The position numbers and the translations under genes are program-made. Positions 51,384 to 63,428 of a stretch of 64,000 nucleotides of DNA are shown here, piece after piece (the first letter of the stretch is position 1; every line of letters begins with the position of its first letter). The notes under the pieces were generated by a model that made no database searches, was not told the DNA's origin, and worked only from the letters and a program-made list of their open reading frames with translations. Source of the DNA: Trichomonas vaginalis G3 (taxonomy: Eukaryota > Parabasalia > Trichomonadida > Trichomonadidae); assembly GCF_026262505.1 (NCBI RefSeq), contig NC_067206.1, forward strand, positions 17,123,043-17,187,042, given 5' to 3'.

Positions 51384-51943
51384 GGAGTGTTGTGCATGAA
51401 AAATAGCGTGACTTCACTTTTGACAAAAAGTGACACTATTTCTGATGGTTTTGTCATTTATTTGTCAGATTTATAAATGGATAATAATGCTGTAAATCAG
51501 ATATTAATTAAAAATATTTAAGATTTATGTTCGAATTGAAAAGCAAAATGATATTTTTTTAATTGAAAAACGTTAATATCTGATATTTTGAAGTTTTTAA
51601 TATTTGTTAGTATCTTAAATTATTGAATGCATACATTTTTTATGTTCTCAATTTTAAAAAATTGTGAAGAATTTAGTTTTTTGGAGATGGATGTTTAATA
51701 TTTGTGAGTGAGAATGCAAGCAGGAGTTTGGTACTTTAAGGCTAGGTTGAGATAGATTTCCCATTATATTATCTGTGAATATTTTGCTTGAAAATTCAAG
51801 ATATAAAAATATATTATCAAAAAATTTTATATTTTTAAATACAATAGGGTGGAAATATAGTACGATGAGATAGCAATGATATATTTTATAATGGGAGGTA
51901 ATCTGAAGATAAGTAGCAAATTTTATGCGATTTTGATTGGGAG

Positions 51944-52124
51944 TTGGAGGGTGTGAGTACTATAGCATGTAATAGTATCTCACACCCTCCAATTCTTCCT
52001 ATGGCGCCGAAAAATTTTTGGTGAAATGCGACGACATTTCACCAAAAAATTTTCGGCGCCATATAGAGAACTATAGTCTGCGAGGTACTGATTCTATCTA
52101 TGTACCTCGCAGACCATAGTTCTC
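51944..52124. repeat. Row of three hairpins, element A copy 7
   Basis: Same stems as 4986-5166. Confidence 0.9.
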
Positions 52125-52389
52125 AGCCAAAATGTCAAAAATTTCGGAAATTCGAAATAATTTTTTTTGAGAAAAAATTAACCGTTTAACATAATATTTA
52201 TAATATTGCTTATTCAATTAGACGGATTAAAAATTATATGTTTTCTTTTTATTTTTTCAATTCAATTATTAGCTGACTCGAATTTGTATAAGTTTTTTAA
52301 AATAGATATCAAAAATTAAATATAAAAAAGAAAACAATTAAGAATATTAAAGTAAATTCTTTATTAAGAAACAATAAAATGAAAATATA

Positions 52390-52571
52390 AAACTTTGTAT
52401 GATTTGAGTGGATATTGAGAGTAATTTGTGAGTGTGCTTCAGCTGCATATGTAAGATTGTTCGGATTTAATTAAAAATTGTAAATTTTTTGTCTTTATAT
52501 CAAACTATTCGACAAAACTTTGTATGATTTGAGTGGATATTGAGAGTAATTTGTGAGTGTGCTTCGGCTGC
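52390..52571 (-). repeat. 125-bp tandem repeat, about 1.5 copies
   Basis: As in copies 2, 3 and 6. Confidence 0.88.
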
Positions 52572-52739
52572 ATCCGCTAATTCCTTCTTCATTCTTAACA
52601 TTCTTTGTTTTATTTAGAACTATATTATCTTATTTCTAAAAATAATACTGAATTTTTTAAAAAATCCAAATGTAATAAATGTAAGTGTTTATTCCTTAAC
52701 TTCCTTTTTGTGATTTTTTGAATTTTCTTGTTTTTGAAA

Positions 52740-53717
52740 TTATTTGTTAATCTCTAAGATTTTTTTCGAAGCCTGGTTCAGCGCAGAGATCTTTTGTCCA
52801 TTTGGGGCCTCTTTCCAGGCCTCAAATGGAGTCAATTTCTCCCCAAAGAGTTTGAATAATGCGGAGTGTTTCCATACCCTATTATACTGGGAAACAACAT
52901 TGGGGATGAACTCAAAGACGTTCACTCCAGGGTTTGTCTTGAAAAGAGTCTCCCAACTCCTTTCAATTTTTCCATTTTCCTCTGGAGAGTACGGATGAGT
53001 TTTGAAATGTTTTATATTGAATTCTTGGCAAACCGCTTCAAAATCTTTTCCAATGAATTCTGTTCCATTATCTGTGAGAATTCCATGTGGAACTAATTTG
53101 ACTAAATCAATTGCGTGACGAAATACTCTGGCAGTATTTTTCATTTCTTTTGTATCGAAAACATCCCAGCAAATAATGTATCTGCTTCTGTCATCAAGAA
53201 ATGAAATTAAATATTGAAGGTTACCGTTATCGTCCTTCAGAAATTTCAAATCAGTATGCCACAATTGATTAACATATTGAGCAACGTATTCATGTGGATG
53301 TTCGTCGATTTTCTGATGCCTGTGAAATGTAAACAAATGTTGTTGATTGAAAATTTTGAAAGCATCGTTGAATGTAAATCTTTCGACTTTTTCGAAATAT
53401 GATTCTTTGATCCTTTTGTATCCAATGTCATATTGTGCTTTAATTTCCAAAATTTTGTATACATCTTCCTCAAAAATTTTTTTCTTTGGTCTTCCTCTTT
53501 CTTTTATTGGATAGCCGAGTAGTACGAAAATTTTTTTCAAACGTTCTTTTCCTATTGAAAGTGTTTTTGCCGTATCTTCGAGAGTTACATTTGGATTATT
53601 AATGTATTCTTGATATTTTTCTTCAATTACGTTGAGAACCTGATCGGCGGGAACGGTTGGGAGTTGAAAAGTTTTAAGATCTTCTGGGTTTTCGAGACGA
53701 ACCAAGATGTCTTCCAT
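52740..53717 (-). pseudogene. Integrase of element A, copy 7, broken
   Basis: Same gene as 3267-4238 with about one break. The catalytic core is intact, so it may still encode a near-complete protein. Its mirror at 12755-13726 looks whole. Confidence 0.75.
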
Positions 53718-54299
53718 TTTTTAATTTGTAAATTTTTCAATTTTTCAAAAGATAATTTAAAAATACTAGTTATTTGATAAAATTTGTTTATTTTAAATAA
53801 AACAATTTTTTTTGAAAAAATTATATTAATGATTTGAAGGCAAAAGCCAAAAACTTAATAGATAAAATGCTCTTTCTATATAGATCAACTTCTATTATTA
53901 AATTTATAAAAATGGAGAGATTTTGCAAATTATTTTCTAATATATTATATTTATAATCATTTTATTTATCCCATTAATAATTGTGAACCAGAACATCTTC
54001 CCTTCAAAGTGCCAAGCATCAACACACATTCTCACTCACAAATTTTTAAAACTCATTGCCAAAAATTTAAAAAACTCACAATTTTTTTTAAATTGATAAC
54101 CCTCAAACCGTTTCCAATCAATAATTTGAGAGTCTATATGATAATGTAAAAGTTAAAACATTCAAGTATTTAAGTATTTCTTTAAAATATTAAGTTTTTT
54201 ATTTTTCCAATAAAATTCTAATATCAAATATTTTTATTTAACGATTAATTTTATTTATATTTTTATAGTTTTTTTAAGAAAAAATATTGTTAGGGTTTT

Positions 54300-54779
54300 A
54301 TGGATTTTCAATTAATATACAAGATAATTCATGAATGTATATATTTCCAAGTTTTTAAGGATGCAACACTTTACATTTGTAAACTGTCAAAAATGAAGTC
54401 ACGCTATTTTTCATGCATTACAGCTTTGGAGACAACAGATGGAAAAGTTTACTTCACTGACCAACAGTTCATTATAGAACATCTCATTGACTTAGAGTCG
54501 AAATATTCTAAACTTTACAACAAACACAAAAAGTTGAAAGGAAAACAAAAACAAATGGCATATGATATTTATGAAGATGTTGACGACACAACTGTTCCTG
54601 CAAGTGAAGTAAAGTCAGAGGAACCGAAAAGTGACGAAAAACCGATAGAAGAAGAGAAACCAAAAACTGAAGATAAACCAAAACCAAAGTTTAGTTTCCA
54701 AACTAAACCAAGTCAACCTTCATTAGCTGGTATGGGTTGGCGTCAAAGACTTATGGCAGCAGGCGGTTATGTAAAGTAA
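54300..54779 (+). CDS. 159-codon K/E/P-rich protein, copy 7
   Basis: Whole copy. Confidence 0.55.
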   Translation: MDFQLIYKIIHECIYFQVFKDATLYICKLSKMKSRYFSCITALETTDGKVYFTDQQFIIEHLIDLESKYSKLYNKHKKLKGKQKQMAYDIYEDVDDTTVPASEVKSEEPKSDEKPIEEEKPKTEDKPKPKFSFQTKPSQPSLAGMGWRQRLMAAGGYVK

Positions 54780-54822
54780 AGAAAAAATATTTTTTTATTT
54801 TTATAAAAATGCCCCATATAGA

Positions 54823-56961
54823 ATGGATAGAAAGTCTGCTAGAATAAAAGCAGAGTTACAAAGATATGGTTGGAGAGTTTCGAAGAATTTTAAATATAGG
54901 AAGGGAAGACCCATAAAAGTCTATGACAAATTGTCTGGTCTTCGCTACGAAATGGATTTGGAAACAGCACGTGCCAATTATCCAAACAGACTAGAGAGGT
55001 TAGAAGAAGAACGTCTTATGGACATGCCTTTCGATGTTAGTGAACCTCAAGTTGAAGGACACGACGGCTTTGCCAGATTCTACTGGAAACATGACGAACA
55101 ATTGCATCCTTTGAGAAGGAAAAAAGGAAAAGGTGAAGACGCACATGCTCCCATGGAAAGAACAAGATATGCATATGAAAAGTATCGTGAAGTTAGAAGT
55201 CAAATTACATCTGGTCGAACCTTTACAGTAAACTTTGACGAAGGAAAGAACAAAGAAGGCTTCATGGGAGTACTTGCTGCAATTCAAGACGGAAATAAGA
55301 AAGGACACAATCTCAGATTGACCATAACAGATTTGGATGGTCACATTTACTATGCACATGGCAATGAACAAACAGCCGCAAAACTTCTTGACGCTTTCAA
55401 GACTACAAAGAGAGAACAAATGGTTGACTCCGACTCAGACATTTTGAATGCAATTGAAGGAATTGCAAGTGTCAAGTTCGAATGGTACCAACCTAACCCT
55501 CAAGCAGTCAGACAACATGCTGGATACTTCCCCTTCATAAATAAGTCTGACATTGACTTGACAAGGTATGGAATTTACAATTCAATTGAAACAATTGTCA
55601 ATGAACCTTGCATTCTTACATGTCTCAGGAACTCTGGTCTTGTTACAGATGAGAAGATGAAGTATCTTGAGTCATGTGTGAAGACAAGGTACATTCTCAG
55701 AGGTCAATTGGCAAAAATTGCACCGTTGGCAAATGTCAATATCCGAGTCAACATACCTACAGCTAAAGGTTCTTCACATGACGACTATGTTGTTGACAAA
55801 GACTTACCATGGTTGAAGATTGTAATTGTCCACAACCACTTCATGTTGAACGAAAGTCTTACAAACCCATTCTTTGGTAAAAGTAAGTGCAACATTGTCA
55901 GAGCTGTCAACATTCTTTTCAAGAAAGGTTTGTTGGAACCAATTCCAGATGACAAGCTGACAGAAACTTTTGTACCAAAAGACGAAACAAACTTTTCATT
56001 GTTAGCAAGACCAAAAGTTGTTCCAGACAAAGTTCTAGTACAAAAGAAGTACACGGTTCCACAAGGGGTTGGTATGTTCAGATACCAACCTGAACCAGAA
56101 GAACTTCCAATGAGGTTGCAAGAACTTCAAGATGCTATAAACAAACTTCCATTGAGACATCCAATTGACGTCAAATTATATTGGAGAGCATCTGAGTTAG
56201 GTCAGAAGGTTTTATATGAAACAGGTTGCTTCGACGATGTTTATGAGATAACAGGAGAAGTTTCTCAGAAGATAAGAGACTCACTTGAATTTCCACAAAC
56301 TGGACCAATTGGTTGCAACAAGTTCGACTCAGATGAAAAGATATACTATGTCGACCTTAACGCTGCATACATGAGGTTTGTCCAATATATTCCGACTGGA
56401 ATTCCAAACGAAGATGGTGAGTTCCCGGGAAGGAACTATACAGTTGGAAAAGTCATACAACAACTGTATGATATTAGGAAAGCTTCAAACCCCAAACTTG
56501 CAATGACACTCAAATTGCTTATGAATTCGACATGGGGATATTCCATTAAGAAACCTCAAGAGATGAAGAGTAAACATTATGAGAAGGTCGACAACTTTGT
56601 TGAAGGGTTTTCTCCTTTTGTTTTGAAGTACGAATTCACTCAAGGTCAAAGTGGCTTAGTAACCACATTAAAACCTATTGTCGAACATTGGTCTTACCCT
56701 CAGTTCGCAAAGGCAGTCCTTGACAACTACAATGAGTTCTTCTCCGAAGTCAAATCCAAAGTCAAGGTTTACTATGAGAACATTGACGCACTCATGACGA
56801 ACGAAGAAGGCTATAACAAACTCATTGAAATGGGAATGGTCGGTGAAAAGATGGGTCAATTCAAATTGGACAAAATTTTCACCGAAGTTCATGTCCTCTC
56901 CAAGCGTAAGTACTGGGGTGTTAAAGAAGATGGTGAAATAGTTAAACATTGCATGAAATAA
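54823..56961 (+). CDS. Polinton-like DNA polymerase copy 9, looks whole
   Basis: 712 codons with VEGFS, as in the other units that adjoin element B. Confidence 0.8.
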   Translation: MDRKSARIKAELQRYGWRVSKNFKYRKGRPIKVYDKLSGLRYEMDLETARANYPNRLERLEEERLMDMPFDVSEPQVEGHDGFARFYWKHDEQLHPLRRKKGKGEDAHAPMERTRYAYEKYREVRSQITSGRTFTVNFDEGKNKEGFMGVLAAIQDGNKKGHNLRLTITDLDGHIYYAHGNEQTAAKLLDAFKTTKREQMVDSDSDILNAIEGIASVKFEWYQPNPQAVRQHAGYFPFINKSDIDLTRYGIYNSIETIVNEPCILTCLRNSGLVTDEKMKYLESCVKTRYILRGQLAKIAPLANVNIRVNIPTAKGSSHDDYVVDKDLPWLKIVIVHNHFMLNESLTNPFFGKSKCNIVRAVNILFKKGLLEPIPDDKLTETFVPKDETNFSLLARPKVVPDKVLVQKKYTVPQGVGMFRYQPEPEELPMRLQELQDAINKLPLRHPIDVKLYWRASELGQKVLYETGCFDDVYEITGEVSQKIRDSLEFPQTGPIGCNKFDSDEKIYYVDLNAAYMRFVQYIPTGIPNEDGEFPGRNYTVGKVIQQLYDIRKASNPKLAMTLKLLMNSTWGYSIKKPQEMKSKHYEKVDNFVEGFSPFVLKYEFTQGQSGLVTTLKPIVEHWSYPQFAKAVLDNYNEFFSEVKSKVKVYYENIDALMTNEEGYNKLIEMGMVGEKMGQFKLDKIFTEVHVLSKRKYWGVKEDGEIVKHCMK

Positions 56962-57377
56962 AAAATTTTTATTCGAATTTGAATTTAAATGTGGGAATTC
57001 TTGGGAACGGGAAAGGCTTATTTACTTGAGGAACAGGTAAAGGTGGTGGAGGTGGTGGCAACCAGTCCATTTTATATTCCTTCCTAGCTAATTTCCGTTT
57101 AATTTCATGGTCGCCCTCGGAGTCTTTGAATCGGACAGGTCGAGTTACACCATTCTTGGTCTCAAACTCATATATAACCTGTTTGTCTGTATTGTTGTAA
57201 GACGAGTTACGGAAAGTGAGGTGAACCGAAAAAGTGACACTTATTTGGTCGGATAAATTCCCTATATATTTACTTGTCAAAAAAAATCAGACTTTTTTTG
57301 CTTTAAAAAATTTATAAGTTAATTATTGAGAACGAAGGTGAAAGGAAATGGATATCTCTTACCTTTCATTCCTCGAG

Positions 57378-57552
57378 AAAGTTCAAAAACTTGGGTGCAA
57401 TCAGTTCTGATTGCACCCAAGTTTTTGAACTTTGTATAAGGAATTGTTGGCTATGATGCACTGATCATGAATCAGTACATCATAGCCAACAATTCCTTCG
57501 CAAACAGCGGGAAACTTTGTCCGAATAGTTTAACATTCGGACAAAGTTTCCC
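57378..57552. repeat. Row of three hairpins, element B copy 4
   Basis: Hairpins 3, 2 and 1 in reverse order; single cassette. Confidence 0.9.
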
Positions 57553-57873
57553 AACTTTCAAGCCGAAATTCGCGGATACCATTCACCAACTAGCTCTTGC
57601 TATGATGGTTATTAAAAATCAAGATCTATATTAAATTCAAAATCTACTCAAAGTCACTAATGTTCGATTTCGGAGTGTCAAATTACTGTACTACAGTTGC
57701 TGCTTCTTCTGCAACTTGCGTATCTCTGTAACGAAGAAAAAAAATATGTAAATGTTTTAAAAAGTAAGTGTTTATTCTTATTAATCTGACTGAGCTTAGT
57801 AAGAAGATGTAATCGATATTGTTAATTTGTGTTAAAAATTAGATTTTATTTTCGATTTTAAAATATTACCGAA

Positions 57874-59172
57874 TTAATTTCTTTGATTGGCTCTCCTCTC
57901 GCGGAAATGTTGAAGAGAAATCCTCAAATCCTTAATTTCTCCATCAACTTTCCAAAGGGGTTCTTTGGTGGTATCATATTTTTCGCTGATATCATAAAAT
58001 TTGTTTGGTGTAAACCAGGTATGTATTTCTGGATTTTTTGGTAACTGTGTATGTGGTGTTGCGTTATAATTTTCGATTAAATTTTGAATTTGATCCCAAG
58101 CTACCTCATCAACTTGAATATTCTGCCAAAATCTTTCGATTTTGCCATTCATGTAAGGGCAGTGTGGTATTATCGTGATTGATTCGACGTTTGCATTTTT
58201 TAATAAATTTTTGAAAACACCGTAGTTTTCAAGCCCATTGTCACTCCATATGGCAAACGGTTTGCCATATACATCGAAACATTGTTGAATGACACGACTT
58301 GTTTGTGCCGCTTCTTTAGTTTCGAGATGTGACCAAGCCAAAATTTTTCGTGATTTATCGTCAATAACGGCATATAGATATTCACCTTGGCGATGATTTA
58401 AAAAGTGAATATCTACATGCCATATTTCATTAACGTAAAAAGCTTCGTATTTTGTTTGACCTTTTGCCTTTGAATTTTTTGGCGGTTGTGCAAGATTGAG
58501 AAGTTTGAAACATTTATTAACAGTTCTTTCGGAAAATTGAATGTTCAATAATTTACGGTCAAAATAATCTGTAGTTTTTTCAAATGTTGAAGTTGTATTT
58601 GTGCGTATTGAATATGGGTCATCTTCTGAATTTATATCCGATTCTGTATCAATTGAATTTGGACTTGATGAAAATAATTCTTCGGCTGATGAATCGTCGG
58701 AATTTGAAGAGATTTCTGATGATAACTGTTCAGATGAACTTGAAATGTCAGGAGAACTGTAATCAAACTCTGAATTTTGATTCCGTTGAGACAATTGTGG
58801 AATTGGAAAATGAATTTGAATATTTTGTTGATTTTGCATTTGCGATTCAAGTATCATTTGACGATCTGTTATAATTCGGCCGAAAGCCCGGGAAATTCCT
58901 ATTTTTTGAACTTTATTATGTAAATTTTGGACAGTATTTATTAATTCTTGTGGTGGATCTTTTGGTTTTGGACCTGTACGTAATTTTGGAATTTCAATTT
59001 GATTGAAATTAAGAGCGTTTTTAAAAGTTTTATGTGATATTGTGGGAAGAATTCTTCCATCTGTTAAAGGGACATTTTGGAGAACGGTTTCGACGTTAAT
59101 ACCGCTTTGAATTTGTTGATTAGCTTGATTTAACCATTCTAAATCAATTAAATCGAAGATTCTACCACTCAT
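57874..59172 (-). CDS. Integrase of element B, copy 4 (432 aa)
   Basis: Identical in translation to 6549-7847. Confidence 0.9.
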   Translation of the reverse strand: MSGRIFDLIDLEWLNQANQQIQSGINVETVLQNVPLTDGRILPTISHKTFKNALNFNQIEIPKLRTGPKPKDPPQELINTVQNLHNKVQKIGISRAFGRIITDRQMILESQMQNQQNIQIHFPIPQLSQRNQNSEFDYSSPDISSSSEQLSSEISSNSDDSSAEELFSSSPNSIDTESDINSEDDPYSIRTNTTSTFEKTTDYFDRKLLNIQFSERTVNKCFKLLNLAQPPKNSKAKGQTKYEAFYVNEIWHVDIHFLNHRQGEYLYAVIDDKSRKILAWSHLETKEAAQTSRVIQQCFDVYGKPFAIWSDNGLENYGVFKNLLKNANVESITIIPHCPYMNGKIERFWQNIQVDEVAWDQIQNLIENYNATPHTQLPKNPEIHTWFTPNKFYDISEKYDTTKEPLWKVDGEIKDLRISLQHFRERRANQRN

Positions 59173-59567
59173 TTGAAAATTATAAGTTTTGAAAAAAACC
59201 GTAAATCATTATTGAATCTAAAAATATTTATGTACAAAAAGTCGGTATATATTCTATAATTATTTAAAATAATGAAAAAGTTGATTTGTGAATCATTGAA
59301 ATATTAATGCTGTTATATATATATATCAGATGATATAAGATGATTTTTTTAAATAAAAAATAAATTTAATTTTTTAATTGTTAAAATAAGAATAGTAAGC
59401 TTGACAAGTAATTTAAGTTTTTGCTTTGTAAAGTTATTTGGTTGGCAAATGCATTGTGTCACTTTTTGTTTGAGTTCACTTTCCGTAATTTGTCTTATGA
59501 TAGTATTTTCGTCGACTATGGCACGAGACACGAACATTGACCAAACGGACAAAAAGTGTCATTTCGG

Positions 59568-59834
59568 ATGGTCAAGCAGCCAATCGCATTCGAGCACTTC
59601 GAAGAAGCCTTACGTTCCAAGGGAGAGGGTGTCTGGTGCAAGGCAGAGGTCATGAGACTCTACGAGCAGTACATCCTCAATGCCTGGGAGGACAAATCGT
59701 CCTTGAATTGGCAATTCTACCAACTCCTCTGGGACGACCTCCTACGCAACTGGGAAGATAACGAAAGAGCCCAATTCAAAGGTCGGGAGCTAATTTTCCA
59801 AATTACCATTAATAGTGCCTACTTATCCAACTAA
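59568..59834 (+). CDS. 88-codon ORF of unknown function, copy 8
   Basis: Unchanged copy. Confidence 0.45.
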   Translation: MVKQPIAFEHFEEALRSKGEGVWCKAEVMRLYEQYILNAWEDKSSLNWQFYQLLWDDLLRNWEDNERAQFKGRELIFQITINSAYLSN

Positions 59835-59879
59835 ACACTTAAATTTACTTGGGGTTTCCCCCTAAAATATTTTTTACTC

Positions 59880-59993
59880 TTAGAACCACTCGAGGTTCTC
59901 CTTACGGTTGTTGAGCTTGTCACCGTCAATGTGTCTGACCTTCGTCTTCTTGCCTGGATTTGGAACCCATTGAATTGCGACAAGCTTGCCCAT
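59880..59993 (-). CDS. Truncated HNH endonuclease fragment, copy 8
   Basis: Same peptide as 5727-5840. Confidence 0.6.
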   Translation of the reverse strand: MGKLVAIQWVPNPGKKTKVRHIDGDKLNNRKENLEWF

Positions 59994-60553
59994 GGAGTGT
60001 TGTGCATGAAAAATAGCGTGACTTCACTTTTGACAAAAAGTGACACTATTTCTGATGGTTTTGTCATTTATTTGTCAGATTTATAAATGGATAATAATGC
60101 TGTAAATCAGATATTAATTAAAAATATTTAAGATTTATGTTCGAATTGAAAAGCAAAATGATATTTTTTTAATTGAAAAACGTTAATATCTGATATTTTG
60201 AAGTTTTTAATATTTGTTAGTATCTTAAATTATTGAATGCATACATTTTTTATGTTCTCAATTTTAAAAAATTGTGAAGAATTTAGTTTTTTGGAGATGG
60301 ATGTTTAATATTTGTGAGTGAGAATGCAAGCAGGAGTTTGGTACTTTAAGGCTAGGTTGAGATAGATTTCCCATTATATTATCTGTGAATATTTTGCTTG
60401 AAAATTCAAGATATAAAAATATATTATCAAAAAATTTTATATTTTTAAATACAATAGGGTGGAAATATAGTACGATGAGATAGCAATGATATATTTTATA
60501 ATGGGAGGTAATCTGAAGATAAGTAGCAAATTTTATGCGATTTTGATTGGGAG

Positions 60554-60734
60554 TTGGAGGGTGTGAGTACTATAGCATGTAATAGTATCTCACACCCTCC
60601 AATTCTTCCTATGGCGCCGAAAAATTTTTGGTGAAATGCGACGACATTTCACCAAAAAATTTTCGGCGCCATATAGAGAACTATAGTCTGCGAGGTACTG
60701 ATTCTATCTATGTACCTCGCAGACCATAGTTCTC
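60554..60734. repeat. Row of three hairpins, element A copy 8
   Basis: Same stems as 4986-5166. Confidence 0.9.
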
Positions 60735-60995
60735 AGCCAAAATGTCAAAAATTTCGGAAATTCGAAATAATTTTTTTTGAGAAAAATTAACCGTTTAACA
60801 TAATATTTATAATATTGCTTATTCAATTAGACGGATTAAAAATTATATGTTTTCTTTTTATTTTTCAATTCAATTATTAGCTGACTCGAATTTGTATAAG
60901 TTTTTTAAAATAGATATCAAAAATTAAATATAAAAAGAAAACAATTAAGAATATTAAAGTAAATTCTTTATTAAGAAACAATAAAATGAAAATAT

Positions 60996-61178
60996 AAAAC
61001 TTTGTATGATTTGAGTGGATATTGAGAGTAATTTGTGAGTGTGCTTCAGCTGCATATGTAAGATTGTTCGGATTTAATTAAAAATTGTAAATTTTTTGTC
61101 TTTATATCAAACTATTCGACAAAACTTTGTATGATTTGAGTGGATATTGAGAGTAATTTGTGAGTGTGCTTCGGCTGC
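60996..61178 (-). repeat. 125-bp tandem repeat, about 1.5 copies
   Basis: Differs from its mirror counterpart at 4414-4720, which has 2.5 copies. Confidence 0.88.
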
Positions 61179-61353
61179 ATCCGCTAATTCCTTCTTCATT
61201 CTTAACATTCTTTGTTTTATTTAGAACTATATTATCTTATTTCTAAAAATAATACTGAATTTTTTAAAAAATCCAAATGTAATAAATGTAAGTGTTTATT
61301 CCTTAACTTCCTTTTTGTGATTTTTTGAATTTTCTTGTTTTTGAAATTATTTG

Positions 61354-62323
61354 TTAATCTCTAAGATTTTTTTCGAAGCCTGGTTCAGCGCAGAGATCTT
61401 TTGTCCATTTGGGGCCTCTTTCCCAGGCCTCAAATGGAGTCAATTTCTCCCCAAAGAGTTTGAATAATGCGGAGTGTTTCCATACCCTATTATACTGGGA
61501 AACAACATTGGGGATGAACTCAAAGACGTTCACTCCAGGGTTTGTCTTGAAAAGAGTCTCCCAACTCCTTTCAATTTTTCCATTTTCCTCTGGAGAGTAC
61601 GGATGAGTTTTGAAATGTTTTATATTGAATTCTTGGCAAACCGCTTCAAAATCTTTTCCAATGAATTCTGTTCCATTATCTGTGAGAATTCCATGTGGAA
61701 CTAATTTGACTAAATCAATTGCGTGACGAAATACTCTGGCAGTATTTTTCATTTCTTTTGTATCGAAAACATCCCAGCAAATAATGTATCTGCTTCTGTC
61801 ATCAAGAAATGAAATTAAATATTGAAGGTTACCGTTATCGTCCTTCAGAAATTTCAAATCAGTATGCCACAATTGATTAACATATTGAGCAACGTATTCA
61901 TGTGGATGTTCGTCGATTTTCTGATGCCTGTGAAATGTAAACAAATGTTGTTGATTGAAAATTTTGAAAGCATCGTTGAATGTAAATCTTTCGACTTTTT
62001 CGAAATATGATTCTTTGATCCTTTTGTATCCAATGTCATATTGTGCTTTAATTTCCAAAATTTTGTATACATCTTCCTCAAAAATTTTTCTTTGGTCTTC
62101 CTCTTTCTTTTATTGGATAGCCGAGTAGTACGAAAATTTTTTTCAAACGTTCTTTTCCTATTGAAAGTGTTTTTGCCGTATCTTCGAGAGTTACATTTGG
62201 ATTATTAATGTATTCTTGATATTTTTCTTCAATTACGTTGAGAACCTGATCGGCGGGAACGGTTGGGAGTTGAAAAGTTTTAAGATCTTCTGGGTTTTCG
62301 AGACGAACCAAGATGTCTTCCAT
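61354..62323 (-). pseudogene. Integrase of element A, copy 8, broken
   Basis: Same gene as 3267-4238 with about one break. Nearby homopolymer shortening makes a sequencing error plausible. Confidence 0.75.
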
Positions 62324-62905
62324 TTTTTAATTTGTAAATTTTTCAATTTTTCAAAAGATAATTTAAAAATACTAGTTATTTGATAAAATTTGTTTATTTT
62401 AAATAAAACAATTTTTTTGAAAAAATTATATTAATGATTTGAAGGCAAAAGCCAAAAACTTAATAGATAAAATGCTCTTTCTATATAGATCAACTTCTAT
62501 TATTAAATTTATAAAAATGGAGAGATTTTGCAAATTATTTTCTAATATATTATATTTATAATCATTTTATTTATCCCATTAATAATTGTGAACCCAGAAC
62601 ATCTTCCCTTCAAAGTGCCAAGCATCAACACACATTCTCACTCACAAATTTTTAAAACTCATTGCCAAAAATTTAAAAAACTCACAATTTTTTTTAAATT
62701 GATAACCCTCAAACCGTTTCCAATCAATAATTTGAGAGTCTATATGATAATGTAAAAGTTAAAACATTCAAGTATTTAAGTATTTCTTTAAAATATTAAG
62801 TTTTTTATTTTTCCAATAAAATTCTAATATCAAATATTTTTATTTAACGATTAATTTTATTTATATTTTTATAGTTTTTTTAAGAAAAAATATTGTTAGG
62901 GTTTT

Positions 62906-63385
62906 ATGGATTTTCAATTAATATACAAGATAATTCATGAATGTATATATTTCCAAGTTTTTAAGGATGCAACACTTTACATTTGTAAACTGTCAAAAAT
63001 GAAGTCACGCTATTTTTCATGCATTACAGCTTTGGAGACAACAGATGGAAAAGTTTACTTCACTGACCAACAGTTCATTATAGAACATCTCATTGACTTA
63101 GAGTCGAAATATTCTAAACTTTACAACAAACACAAAAAGTTGAAAGGAAAACAAAAACAAATGGCATATGATATTTATGAAGATGTTGACGACACAACTG
63201 TTCCTGCAAGTGAAGTAAAGTCAGAGGAACCGAAAAGTGACGAAAAACCGATAGAAGAAGAGAAACCAAAAACTGAAGATAAACCAAAACCAAAGTTTAG
63301 TTTCCAAACTAAACCAAGTCAACCTTCATTAGCTGGTATGGGTTGGCGTCAAAGACTTATGGCAGCAGGCGGTTATGTAAAGTAA
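62906..63385 (+). CDS. 159-codon K/E/P-rich protein, copy 8
   Basis: Whole copy. Confidence 0.55.
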   Translation: MDFQLIYKIIHECIYFQVFKDATLYICKLSKMKSRYFSCITALETTDGKVYFTDQQFIIEHLIDLESKYSKLYNKHKKLKGKQKQMAYDIYEDVDDTTVPASEVKSEEPKSDEKPIEEEKPKTEDKPKPKFSFQTKPSQPSLAGMGWRQRLMAAGGYVK

Positions 63386-63428
63386 AGAAAAAATATTTTT
63401 TTATTTTTATAAAAATGCCCCATATAGA

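Larger units (their letters stand above)
51393..54417 (-). mobile_element. Element A, copy 7
   Basis: About 3,025 bp, short form with normal termini; its integrase is broken. Confidence 0.75.
57194..59502 (-). mobile_element. Element B, copy 4 (single hairpin cassette)
   Basis: 2,309 bp with duplication GTATT at 57189-57193 and 59503-59507. It occupies the mirror position of copy 1 but has one hairpin cassette instead of four. Confidence 0.88.
56969..59537 (-). pseudogene. 84-codon proline-rich ORF interrupted by element B (copy 8)
   Basis: Same insertion point as the other three occupied sites. Confidence 0.75.
60003..63023 (-). mobile_element. Element A, copy 8
   Basis: About 3,021 bp, TGCA at both ends. 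It occupies the mirror position of copy 1 but has the short tandem-repeat form. Several A or T runs are one or more bases shorter than in other copies, suggesting low consensus quality towards the window end. Confidence 0.75.
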